The notes beneath the pieces are model-generated. The model made no database searches, was not told the DNA's origin, and saw only the letters and a list, made by a program, of their open reading frames with translations. This document shows, one piece after another, positions 1 through 6,215 of a stretch of DNA of 6,957 nucleotides; within the stretch, counting starts at the first letter, position 1; every line of letters starts with the position of its first letter. The stretch covers positions 1-6,957 of the forward strand of contig JAUXAV010000058.1 in the NCBI GenBank assembly GCA_030619735.1, given 5' to 3'. The translations under genes and the position numbers were made by a program. The DNA is from Candidatus Aenigmatarchaeota archaeon. GTDB lineage: Archaea > Aenigmatarchaeota > Aenigmatarchaeia > QMZP01 > JAUXAV01.

Positions 1-1163
1 GTTGCATTGGTTGTGGTATTAACCAGAACATCAATAGAGTTTGGATTGTTCGGATCAGTATCCAAATCCGAATCATTAAGCGTTACATTTACGGTACTGT
101 TGGGGCCATACAGGGCAAGGTCCATGCTCGGGTCCCCGTCCACTGTGTAGGAATAGGTGGGTGTATTATTGATTACCCTGGTATTGCTCCCCCCTGTCCC
201 GTTCATTATATCCGTGTATGCGGCTGTTATGGTATCTCCATCGGTGGCATTGAGTATGTCAGCTGTATCATTGCTGCTATGGTTGTTTACAAAGGTGAAG
301 GTCCCGTTGAATACCCCTGTGTCGTTCTCTGTCTCAGTCAATGTCACATTAATGCCCCTGGGGTCTGCATTGCTCGTTATATTCACGGTGATATTCTCCT
401 GAAGGCTGGCATTAGTGTTGGCAAGAGTATCATTATCATAAACCTCAACTACAGCAGTATCAGCAGGATAGTATGTTATATTATCAAAGAGTATGGTTGC
501 ATTCTTCGCCATTGAAGAGATATTTATTCTTGTAACAGAATTCCCGTATGTGTTCAGGCTGTCAGTCAGATATATAACTATCACATCACCTTCCTCTGTC
601 CCCAGGACATCGTTTTCATCATTACTTCCATTCCCTGTGGTATTGAAGGTGAAATTACCCTCGAATTCACCGGTATTGGGCCCATTCTCAGTGAGGTTGA
701 GCGTTATATTTGAACCGCTGGGGCTGGTCACGGTGACATTTATGCTATCAACGATACCGGAATTTGTATTGGTATCATTGTCATACAGGGTTACATTAGC
801 CGTGTCTGCTATGCCAAATATTGTAGAATTCATGAAAATGGTTGCATTGATGGTGTAGTTGAACATTGTTGAGTTGATTATGGTGGCTGAGGGGGAAGCA
901 TCCGTGTACTGAACCGTTACATTGTTCCTGTCTGTTACATTGAGTCTTCCTGCACTGCTGCTTGTATTATATACAAAGGTAAAGGTCCCATTAAATCTGC
1001 CATTATCCGTGGTTTCTGTCAGCGTGATTGTCATTTCTACTGGGTCAGCTGTGCTGTTTACAGTCACATCAACTGTGCCTATACCGTCCCCAACCTTATC
1101 CGTATCATTGACATTAACAACAACTACGCTGTCCGTGAAATACTCATCAGCACTGAACCATAC
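1..1163 (-). repeat. Tandem Ig/cadherin-like protein repeats, three complete and one partial
   Basis: In minus-strand order the units lie at about 840-1163, 495-839 and 138-494, with a fourth beginning at about 137 and running off the window. They are diverged at the DNA level but share a column pattern in protein: an NDT or NDS loop (N58, N168, N283, N402), a VTV-type strand, LTE, a T/G turn, the F.G.FTF strand, and (in units 1-3) a Y(L)TD segment. Unit length varies (109 and 118 residues between successive LTE motifs), so this is an old, diverged repeat array, not a recent duplication. Confidence 0.75.
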
Positions 1164-1280
1164 CTCCCCTGTTGCGGGACTGGCCTCAGCAGGCGGAGAA
1201 TAAAGCATCACCATGCTGAAAAGCATGACAACTATGCCACTGGCAAGCCCAAGCCTTGCAACCCCGCTCATGCACTTCAT
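1..1280 (-). CDS. Secreted acidic repeat protein, probable glycosylated surface (S-layer-like) protein; C-terminus off the left edge
   Basis: The minus strand is open without a stop from the ATG at 1278-1280 to the window edge (426 codons). Residues 1-33 look like a signal peptide: K2 and R9, a hydrophobic stretch at about 10-28, then a PPAEA-type cleavage site. The mature part holds three Ig/cadherin-like repeats of roughly 105-120 residues (about 40-147, 148-262, 263-381) and the start of a fourth. Each full repeat carries an NDT column, an LTE motif (87-89, 196-198, 314-316) and an F-x-G-x-F-T-F motif (96-102, 206-212, 324-330), usually followed by a Tyr/Thr/Asp turn. It has no cysteine after C3, very few lysines and many Asp residues. 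I count 37 N-x-S/T sequons. Similar LTE...G.F.G repeats occur in archaeal surface and S-layer-like proteins from general knowledge. Exact role, anchoring and full length cannot be seen. A second ATG at codon 4 is a possible start. It is transcribed divergently from lysS. Confidence 0.85.
   Translation of the reverse strand, partial: MKCMSGVARLGLASGIVVMLFSMVMLYSPPAEASPATGEVWFSADEYFTDSVVVVNVNDTDKVGDGIGTVDVTVNSTADPVEMTITLTETTDNGRFNGTFTFVYNTSSSAGRLNVTDRNNVTVQYTDASPSATIINSTMFNYTINATIFMNSTIFGIADTANVTLYDNDTNTNSGIVDSINVTVTSPSGSNITLNLTENGPNTGEFEGNFTFNTTGNGSNDENDVLGTEEGDVIVIYLTDSLNTYGNSVTRINISSMAKNATILFDNITYYPADTAVVEVYDNDTLANTNASLQENITVNITSNADPRGINVTLTETENDTGVFNGTFTFVNNHSSNDTADILNATDGDTITAAYTDIMNGTGGSNTRVINNTPTYSYTVDGDPSMDLALYGPNSTVNVTLNDSDLDTDPNNPNSIDVLVNTTTNA
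1182..1280 (-). other. Signal peptide coding segment
   Basis: Codons 1-33 of the surface protein encode a short N-region with K2 and R9, a hydrophobic core rich in Leu, Val, Met, Ile and Gly (about residues 10-28), and a small-residue A-E-A motif before S34. This matches a Sec signal peptidase I type signal. C3 lies too close to the N-terminus to serve as a lipobox cysteine. The cleavage position is inferred by eye. Confidence 0.75.
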
Positions 1281-1370
1281 AACCCACAAACCCCCAGAAC
1301 CCTTAGATTTTTCTTGTATTTTGGCTTTAAATTTGTTAATAAATTAATTACCCTGCTGGTAATATAAACT
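1281..1370. promoter_or_regulatory. Divergent promoter region between the surface protein gene and lysS
   Basis: This 90-bp gap lies between two start codons facing away from each other. Its lysS-proximal half is very AT-rich. For lysS, the TATA-like TAAATTAATTA (1339-1349) sits about 22-32 bp before the ATG, which fits leaderless transcription, and no Shine-Dalgarno motif precedes the ATG. A second AT box around 1324-1333 (CTTTAAATTT) reads as AAATTTAAAG on the minus strand. It could drive the surface gene with a leader of about 20 nt. A G-run on the minus strand (complement of 1291-1295), 10 nt before that ATG, is at best a weak ribosome-binding site. Assignments are from spacing only. Confidence 0.5.
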
Positions 1371-3008
1371 ATGGCACGGAAAATGCCTAAACGACCTGAG
1401 AAATCTTTGTTCTGGGCGGACCAGATTGCAGATGAGATAGTTAAAAGAAGAAAATTCCGTTTTACTGATGATAGGGTTCCCGGGCTCAAGAAATACGTGG
1501 TCAAGAGCGCCGCATCCGTCTCAGGGGTCCTGCACATAGGAAGGCTGAGCGATACCATAAGGTGCGACTCTGTTTTCAGGGCCCTGAAGGATGCAGGGCA
1601 TAAGGCGGAATTCATCTGGACCGCTGACAATGTTGACCCGCTCAGGAAGATACCGGAGGGCGTGCCAAAAAGCTACAGGGAGTATATAGGCATGCCTGTC
1701 ACAGACATCCCGGACCCCTGGGGATGCCACAAAAGCTATGAGGAGCACCACAGGAAGGCTTATCTGGAAGTGGTTTTCAAATTCATTCATGATAAAATGA
1801 AGATATATTCCATGAGAGAGGAATACCTTAAGGGCACGTTCAGGAAAGAGATATCATTAATTCTGAAGAACAGGAAGCTTCTGGTGGACATACAGAACAA
1901 GTACCGCCAGAAGGACAGGAAGCTCGGGGAGGGCTGGAGTCCCTGGCAGCCCATATGTAAGCAGTGCGGGAGAATCATAACACCCAGGGTCACAAAGATA
2001 AGGAAGGACGGCAGGGTGGAATACGTCTGCAGTAATTACCAGTTCAAAACAGAAAGGGCCAAGGGCTGCGGATATGAAGGTATTGACGACCCCTCAAAGG
2101 GCAACGGCAAGCTCATGTACAAGGGGGAGCTGGCGGCCCAGTGGGCGCACTGGAATGCCGTGACCGAGGGCTTCGGCAAGGAATACCAGGTGCCGGGCAG
2201 CGCATTATGGATAAACGGGGAGATAATAGAAAGGGTCCTGGGATTTCCAATGCCTGTCCCCATAATTTATGAGCACCTCATGATTGACAACAGGAAGATG
2301 AGCGCCAGCCTGGGCAATGTCATTTACCCAAAGGACTGGCTGGAAGTTGCCCCTCCTGAACTGCTCAGGTTCTTTTACAACAAAAAGCTCATGAAAACGA
2401 GAAGCTTTTCCTGGAGGGAGCTGCCCAAATTGTATGATGACTACCGGCATCACCAGAGGGTCTATTCCGGCGAAGAAAGGCTGAAAAACAAAAAGGAAGA
2501 GAAGCATATGAAGAGGCTGTTTGAGGTTTCCCAGAGAAGGAGGCCCCTGATAATGAATATTCCCTTTGAATTTGCCTCAATTATTGCGCAGATTATCCCT
2601 GAAAATAAATGGAAGACCAGGGGGCTTGAAATACTGAAAAAGACAGGCCATGGGAAAGCCAATATGGAAGCTATCCTAAGATATGCCAGGGCCTGGGCGG
2701 ACAAATACCTGCCTGAAACTGAAAGGATTTCTGTGAATGATTCTGTGCCCAAATCCCTTGCCTCAAAACTTTCAAAGGAGCAGAAAAATGCCCTTAGGGA
2801 TTTTGCAAAAGCCCTGAAAACCAAAAAGACAGAAAAACAAATACTGGATGCCTGCTTTGAAATTGCAAAAGCAAACAACCTGAAGCCTCCCCATTTCTTC
2901 AGTGCTGCCTATTTAGTTTTGTTTAGAAAAGAAAGAGGCCCGAGACTTACCCCGTTCATATTGGCTTACGGCAGGGACAAAGTGGCCAAGCTATTTAAAA
3001 AAGTTTGA
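1371..3008 (+). CDS. lysS: Class I lysyl-tRNA synthetase
   Basis: This 545-residue cytosolic enzyme activates lysine with ATP and attaches it to tRNA-Lys. It belongs to the class I LysRS family typical of archaea, not the class II form of most bacteria and eukaryotes. The nucleotide-binding HIGH motif appears as HIGR (residues 55-58). The region around residues 101-125 has the family's VP...Y.GMP...PDPWGCH..Y.EH signature. The second class I motif is KMSAS (309-313), where KMSGS-like forms are common. A four-cysteine cluster (C196, C199, C220, C233) probably binds zinc. The C-terminal third is lysine-rich and looks helical, as expected for the tRNA-binding part. Length is close to the family norm of about 520-540. 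ATG 1371 was chosen because it is the first in-frame start and sits correctly below a TATA-like box; M5 is an alternative. Its last codons overlap the probable tRNA promoter. Confidence 0.95.
   Translation: MARKMPKRPEKSLFWADQIADEIVKRRKFRFTDDRVPGLKKYVVKSAASVSGVLHIGRLSDTIRCDSVFRALKDAGHKAEFIWTADNVDPLRKIPEGVPKSYREYIGMPVTDIPDPWGCHKSYEEHHRKAYLEVVFKFIHDKMKIYSMREEYLKGTFRKEISLILKNRKLLVDIQNKYRQKDRKLGEGWSPWQPICKQCGRIITPRVTKIRKDGRVEYVCSNYQFKTERAKGCGYEGIDDPSKGNGKLMYKGELAAQWAHWNAVTEGFGKEYQVPGSALWINGEIIERVLGFPMPVPIIYEHLMIDNRKMSASLGNVIYPKDWLEVAPPELLRFFYNKKLMKTRSFSWRELPKLYDDYRHHQRVYSGEERLKNKKEEKHMKRLFEVSQRRRPLIMNIPFEFASIIAQIIPENKWKTRGLEILKKTGHGKANMEAILRYARAWADKYLPETERISVNDSVPKSLASKLSKEQKNALRDFAKALKTKKTEKQILDACFEIAKANNLKPPHFFSAAYLVLFRKERGPRLTPFILAYGRDKVAKLFKKV
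2991..3000 (+). promoter_or_regulatory. Probable TATA box of the tRNA-Arg gene, inside the 3' end of lysS
   Basis: CTATTTAAAA lies in the last codons of lysS and is centred about 30 bp before the 5' end of the tRNA (3026). This is the usual distance for an archaeal TATA box that starts transcription a few bases before a tRNA. The gap between lysS and the tRNA (3009-3025) is only 17 bp, so a promoter for the tRNA would have to overlap coding sequence. Inferred from motif and spacing. Confidence 0.5.
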
Positions 3009-3055
3009 GCTATTAATCAGTAAGTGGGCCCGTAGCTCAGTTGGATAGAGCATCG

Positions 3056-3076
3056 ATTGGCATCAGCCAAGTGCAT
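3056..3076 (+). other. tRNA intron 1, 21 nt, at position 29/30 (non-canonical)
   Basis: The intron and flanks form a complete bulge-helix-bulge motif. The inner hairpin is TTGGC/GCCAA (3057-3061 with 3066-3070, loop ATCA). The 5' bulge is C-G|A (3054-3056). The central 4-bp helix is GCAT (3050-3053) with GTGC (3071-3074), including one U-G pair. The 3' bulge is A-T|G (3075-3077). The outer helix pairs 3047-3049 with 3078-3080. Cutting after the second base of each bulge, the known archaeal endonuclease rule, joins G29 to G30 and completes the anticodon stem. Introns at 29/30 are known in archaea but are much rarer than at 37/38. Confidence 0.82.
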
Positions 3077-3084
3077 GTCTTCTA

Positions 3085-3131
3085 ACCCATTAGAAGAGGT
3101 GAGCCTCCCAGGAGGCAATGAACGGGAAGCC
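3085..3131 (+). other. tRNA intron 2, 47 nt, at canonical position 37/38
   Basis: Loop bases CTTC (3079-3082) pair with GAAG (3126-3129) as the 4-bp central helix. The bulges are T-A|A (3083-3085) and C-C|A (3130-3132). The outer helix is the anticodon stem (T3078-G3133, G3077-C3134 and, once intron 1 is gone, T27-G29 with C41-A43). The inner helix is short (C3086-G3125, C3087-G3124). The intron also holds the hairpin GCCTCC/GGAGGC (3103-3116 region). Shifting both cuts one base downstream would give the same mature tRNA; the bulge rule favours the stated borders. Confidence 0.8.
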
Positions 3132-3175
3132 AGCCGAGGGTCGCGTGTTCGAGTCACGTCGGGCCCATTAAACAA

Positions 3176-3191
3176 TTTAATATAATGGAGG
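3176..3191 (+). promoter_or_regulatory. TATA-like box and GGAGG motif upstream of leuS
   Basis: TTTAATATAAT (3176-3186) lies 9 bp after the tRNA end and 18-29 bp before the leuS ATG, which suits leaderless transcription from its own promoter. GGAGG (3187-3191) resembles a Shine-Dalgarno sequence but is 13 nt from the ATG, longer than usual. It would be in the mRNA only if transcription began further upstream, for example by read-through from lysS or the tRNA. The sequence does not decide between the two modes. Confidence 0.5.
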
Positions 3192-3204
3192 CAAATAGAT
3201 TATT

Positions 3205-5877
3205 ATGGACTTCAAAAAGATTGAGAAGAAATGGCAGGCAAGATGGGAGAAGAAAAGAATCTTCCGGGTGAAAGAGGGGAAGAAAAAGAAGCTGTACATT
3301 TTGGAAATGTTACCGTACCCTTCAAGCTCGGGCTTACATATGGGCCACATCAGGAACTATTCCATAGGGGACTGCTTTGCCAGGTTCAAGAGGATGCAGG
3401 GATTCAATGTGCTCTACCCCATGGGCTATGACGCCTTCGGACTGCCGGCAGAGAACGCCGCAATAAAGAGCAGGACACATCCCAAAAAATACACAGAGAG
3501 GGCCATAGCAGGAATAAGGAAAAACCAGAAGGCCCTGGGCCTCAGCTATGACTGGACAAGGGAGATTGCAACCTGTTACCCTGAATACTACAAATGGAAC
3601 CAGTGGATATTTCTCAGGATGCTCAAGAAGGGCCTAGCATACAAGAGGGAGGCCCCGGTAAACTGGTGCCCCAGGTGCGAGACCGTGCTGGCGAACGAGC
3701 AGGTTGAGAACGGGAGATGTTGGCGCTGCGAGAGCCGGGTGGAAATCAGGAACCTGGAGCAGTGGTTCTTCCGGATAACCAAATACGCGGACAGGCTCCT
3801 GAAGGGCCTGGACAAGATAGACTGGCCCGGGAACGTCAAGAAGATGCAGGAGAACTGGATTGGAAGGAGCGAGGGAACCAGGATAGACTTCAAAATCAAG
3901 GATACGGACAAGACATTCTCCGTCTTCACCACAAGACCCGACACCTATTTCGGGATAACCTTCATGGTATATGCCCCTGAGCATCCGGATGTAATGGAGC
4001 TGGTTAAGGGAACAAAGTATGAGAAAGGGGTAAGGGAGTTCATAAACAGGGTTTTATTAAAGGAGAAATTTGAGAGGACATCAGAGGAAACAGAAAAGGA
4101 AGGGATGTTCATAGGCAGGTATGCTGTCAATCCCATCACCAAGAAGAAAATCCCCATATACATAGCGAATTTTGTCCTGCTTGAATACGGCACCGGCGCA
4201 ATAATAGGCGTTCCTGCCCATGACCAGAGGGACTTCATGTTCGCCAGGAAATACAAAATCCCGATAAGGGTGGTAATACAGCCCCCGTTCCATAAGCTTG
4301 ACCCCAAAGAGATGACCAGGGCGTATGTTGAAAGGGGAAAGCTTGACAACTCAGGGAAGTTCAATGGAATGGACAATATAGAGGCAATAGATGAGATAAC
4401 AAAGTTCCTGGAGAAAGGGGGCGTGGGAAAAGCAACAGTGGAATACAAGCTCAGGGACTGGCTCATCTCAAGGCAGAGGTATTGGGGAACGCCCATACCC
4501 ATTGTATATTGCAAAAAGTGCGGTATTGTCCCTGTCCCTGAGAAGGACCTGCCTGTCCTGCTTCCAACCAATGTGAAACCCACAGGCCATGGAAACCCCC
4601 TCTCTAAGCTGAAGTCCTTCACCGAAACCAGGTGCCCCAAATGCAGGGGCCCCGCCAGAAGGGAAACAGACACAATGGACACATTCATGGACTCCAACTG
4701 GTATTTCCTCAGGTACTGCAGCCCCAGGTCCAGAAAGATGTTTGACAGGAAGGCCATAGACTACTGGATGCCTGTTGACCACTACATAGGCGGGGTGGAG
4801 CATGCTGTCATGCACCTGCTCTATGCCAGGTTCTTCACCATGGTATTGAAGGACCTTAAGCTTCTGGGCTTTGACGAGCCCTTCCTCAGGCTTTTCAACC
4901 AGGGCATTGTCTATAAAGACGGCCACAAGATGAGCAAGAGCTTCGGGAACGCGGTCACCCAGGAGGAAATCGGAAACAAATACGGTATTGACACAGCAAG
5001 GCTGTTCCTCTTATTTGTTTCCAGCCCTGAGAGCCAGTTTGAATGGAGCGACAAAGGGATTATAGGCTCCTACAGGTTCCTGGCAAGGCTCTTCAACCTC
5101 GCGAAGGATTTCAAGAAGACCAGCTTCTCCAGAAAAAAAGGCAACAGGGACAAACTAATGGAGAGCAGGCTCCACTCCCTGATAAAGCAGGTAACAGAGC
5201 ATATGGAGGGCTTCAGATTTAACAAGGCAATAGGCGCTATAATGGGCTTTGCAAACGAGCTCCAGAAATACCAGGAGAGCAGGCCAAACAGGAAGGTATT
5301 TCAGGAGGCCCTGAAAAGGACCGTGACCATCCTGTCCCCCTTTGCCCCCCACCTAATGGAGGAGTGCTGGGAGATGCTGGGAGGAAAGGGCCTTATCTCC
5401 CTCCAGCCCTGGCCCAGGTATGACAGGAGGAAGATAGACAAGAGGGCCGAGGCCCTGGAAACAATGGTTTCAGAGGTCTATGAGGACATATATGAAATCC
5501 TCAAGCTCGCCAGGATAAAGAAGCCTAGGAAGATAAGCCTTTATGTATCTCCCAAATGGAAATACGGCTTATTCAGAGCCTTGGCAAAGCAGTTGAAGAA
5601 GACCAGGGAACAGGGCAGCATTATGAAGTCCCTGATGAGGGAAAAGCAATTCAGGCAGTACGGAAAGGAGATAAGCAGGCTTATTTCCCAGGTTTTAAAG
5701 AGCCCTGACCGATTGCCCGGGGTAATACTGGACCAGGAATTCCAGAGGCTTTCAGCAGAAAGGGAATCCCTCAGGAAGGAGTTCAAATCAGAAATAGAAA
5801 TTCTCAAAGCAGAGGCCCGGAAATCCGAAAAGGCAGGGAAGGCAGAGCCAGGGAAGCCCGGGATTGAGGTTATCTAG
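3205..5877 (+). CDS. leuS: Leucyl-tRNA synthetase, bacterial-type core
   Basis: This 890-residue cytosolic enzyme charges tRNA-Leu and hydrolyses mischarged products. Visible in order: HMGH (45-48); the PMGYDAFGLPAENAA block characteristic of bacterial-type LeuRS; a zinc site C155, C158, C172, C175; the CP1 editing domain with TTRPDT (242-247) and GTGAI...VPAHDQRD (329-343, both Asp kept); DWL.SRQRYWG (418-428); a second four-Cys site C436, C439, C477, C480; TDTMDTFMDSNWYFLRY (488-504); KMSKS (575-579); a helical anticodon-binding domain; and a charged tail ending in PGKPGIEVI. No leucine-specific insertion precedes KMSKS, unlike in E. coli. The C-terminal 120 or so residues do not resemble the usual bacterial C-terminal domain and look more like the tails of archaeal LeuRS (from memory). 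The start at 3205 gives the expected N-terminus (MDF..IEKKWQ.RW). The stop overlaps the convergent gene. Confidence 0.95.
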   Translation: MDFKKIEKKWQARWEKKRIFRVKEGKKKKLYILEMLPYPSSSGLHMGHIRNYSIGDCFARFKRMQGFNVLYPMGYDAFGLPAENAAIKSRTHPKKYTERAIAGIRKNQKALGLSYDWTREIATCYPEYYKWNQWIFLRMLKKGLAYKREAPVNWCPRCETVLANEQVENGRCWRCESRVEIRNLEQWFFRITKYADRLLKGLDKIDWPGNVKKMQENWIGRSEGTRIDFKIKDTDKTFSVFTTRPDTYFGITFMVYAPEHPDVMELVKGTKYEKGVREFINRVLLKEKFERTSEETEKEGMFIGRYAVNPITKKKIPIYIANFVLLEYGTGAIIGVPAHDQRDFMFARKYKIPIRVVIQPPFHKLDPKEMTRAYVERGKLDNSGKFNGMDNIEAIDEITKFLEKGGVGKATVEYKLRDWLISRQRYWGTPIPIVYCKKCGIVPVPEKDLPVLLPTNVKPTGHGNPLSKLKSFTETRCPKCRGPARRETDTMDTFMDSNWYFLRYCSPRSRKMFDRKAIDYWMPVDHYIGGVEHAVMHLLYARFFTMVLKDLKLLGFDEPFLRLFNQGIVYKDGHKMSKSFGNAVTQEEIGNKYGIDTARLFLLFVSSPESQFEWSDKGIIGSYRFLARLFNLAKDFKKTSFSRKKGNRDKLMESRLHSLIKQVTEHMEGFRFNKAIGAIMGFANELQKYQESRPNRKVFQEALKRTVTILSPFAPHLMEECWEMLGGKGLISLQPWPRYDRRKIDKRAEALETMVSEVYEDIYEILKLARIKKPRKISLYVSPKWKYGLFRALAKQLKKTREQGSIMKSLMREKQFRQYGKEISRLISQVLKSPDRLPGVILDQEFQRLSAERESLRKEFKSEIEILKAEARKSEKAGKAEPGKPGIEVI
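5874..5877. other. Shared CTAG where two convergent genes stop
   Basis: The palindrome CTAG supplies the last base before and the TAG stop of leuS (5875-5877, plus) and also the TAG stop of the DUF202-like gene (complement of 5874-5876, minus). The two genes overlap tail to tail by four bases. There is no intergenic terminator, so each transcript must end inside the other gene or run antisense to it. Confidence 0.9.
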
Positions 5878-6215
5878 ACCCCGTCCTTCCCGAGCTTTTT
5901 CTTTATCTTCTCTATCTTCTTCTTATACCTTCTAAGTCTCCTGATGGAGTCCAGGATTTCCACAAACCCTATCGCTATGAGAATCCAGCCAATCCAGGGG
6001 GTGTAGGGATCCTGGAGAATATGCGCAGCGGCCAGGTTCACAACAGCAAGGCCCACTGCAATAAAGGCAAGCCCTGTCTGCAAAAAGGCTAGGATGGTCC
6101 TCTCCTTTGACAGGACAGTCCTTTCCTCGGAGAGCCAGAGCTGCTCCCTTGTCAGGAGGGTCCTCTCCTTTTCCAGCTTAATCAGTTCTTCACTGGATTT
6201 TTTCTTCCCAGGCAT
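5874..6215 (-). CDS. Small two-helix membrane protein, DUF202-like
   Basis: The product has 113 residues. An N-terminal charged, probably coiled-coil segment (about 9-40) leads into a first membrane helix (about 41-64) and then a second (about 74-91). The C-terminal tail is strongly basic (R92-K110), suggesting a cytosolic location for both ends. The run ERTILAFLQTGLAF (38-51) matches the ERTxLAWxRTxLA-type signature of DUF202 (YidH-like) proteins, whose function is not established. Residues 17-44 read as four heptads beginning E17, E24, E31 and E38, three of them starting ERT, so the signature motif looks amplified upstream of the membrane. The ATG at 6213-6215 follows a TATA-like stretch on the minus strand at leaderless spacing. 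It is divergent from the ligase and convergent with leuS. Confidence 0.75.
   Translation of the reverse strand: MPGKKKSSEELIKLEKERTLLTREQLWLSEERTVLSKERTILAFLQTGLAFIAVGLAVVNLAAAHILQDPYTPWIGWILIAIGFVEILDSIRRLRRYKKKIEKIKKKLGKDGV

Larger units (their letters stand above)
3026..3167 (+). tRNA. trnR: tRNA-Arg (anticodon UCU) with two introns
   Basis: The acceptor strands GGGCCCG (3026-3032) and CGGGCCC (3160-3166) pair at all seven positions. The discriminator is A3167 and CCA is not encoded. The D-arm is GCTC/GAGC (3035-3038, 3048-3051) with a 9-nt loop carrying GG and A20. The T-arm is GCGTG/CACGT around TTCGAGT (3143-3159). The middle does not fold as an anticodon arm unless two introns are removed (3056-3076 and 3085-3131). 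Removal gives stem TCGGT/GCCGA and loop CTTCTAA with U33 and anticodon TCT. The product is 74 nt with a 5-nt variable loop. A20, C35 and U36 fit known arginine identity elements. It would read AGA and, by wobble, AGG. A plain-stem alternative using 3053-3057 fails because it has an A/C mismatch and G at position 33. Confidence 0.88.

Noticed and set aside
157..1203. Plus-strand open frames of about 80-120 codons at 157-402, 279-515, 493-858 and 922-1203.
   Set aside because: They lie opposite the continuous minus-strand surface protein frame, have hydrophobic Ser/Val/Leu-rich compositions typical of the complement of Thr/Asn/Val codons, and show no start signals or family motifs.
1277..1630. 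Minus-strand frame of 117 codons across the start of lysS and the divergent promoter.
   Set aside because: It overlaps the HIGR region of lysS in antisense and runs through the promoter into the start of the surface gene. It has no recognisable domain.
3077..3100. A possible CUA anticodon (pyrrolysine or suppressor tRNA) from the T-CTA-A reading in TTCTAAC.
   Set aside because: This reading gives no pairing anticodon stem. The CTTCTAA loop with UCU fits both splicing motifs, gives a full stem, and agrees with the arginine identity base A20.
3103..3116. The GCCTCC/GGAGGC hairpin as a terminator or a ribosome-binding site for leuS.
   Set aside because: It is inside the tRNA intron, has no U-tract, and is about 90 bp from the leuS start.
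3085..3131. A box C/D guide RNA hidden in tRNA intron 2, as in archaeal tRNA-Trp introns.
   Set aside because: There is no RUGAUGA C box and no CUGA D box; GGTGAG and AATGAA are only weak resemblances.
3945..4757. Long minus-strand frame of 270 codons inside leuS.
   Set aside because: It is fully antisense to the editing and zinc regions of leuS, which carry clear catalytic motifs. It matches no family and is a codon-usage shadow.
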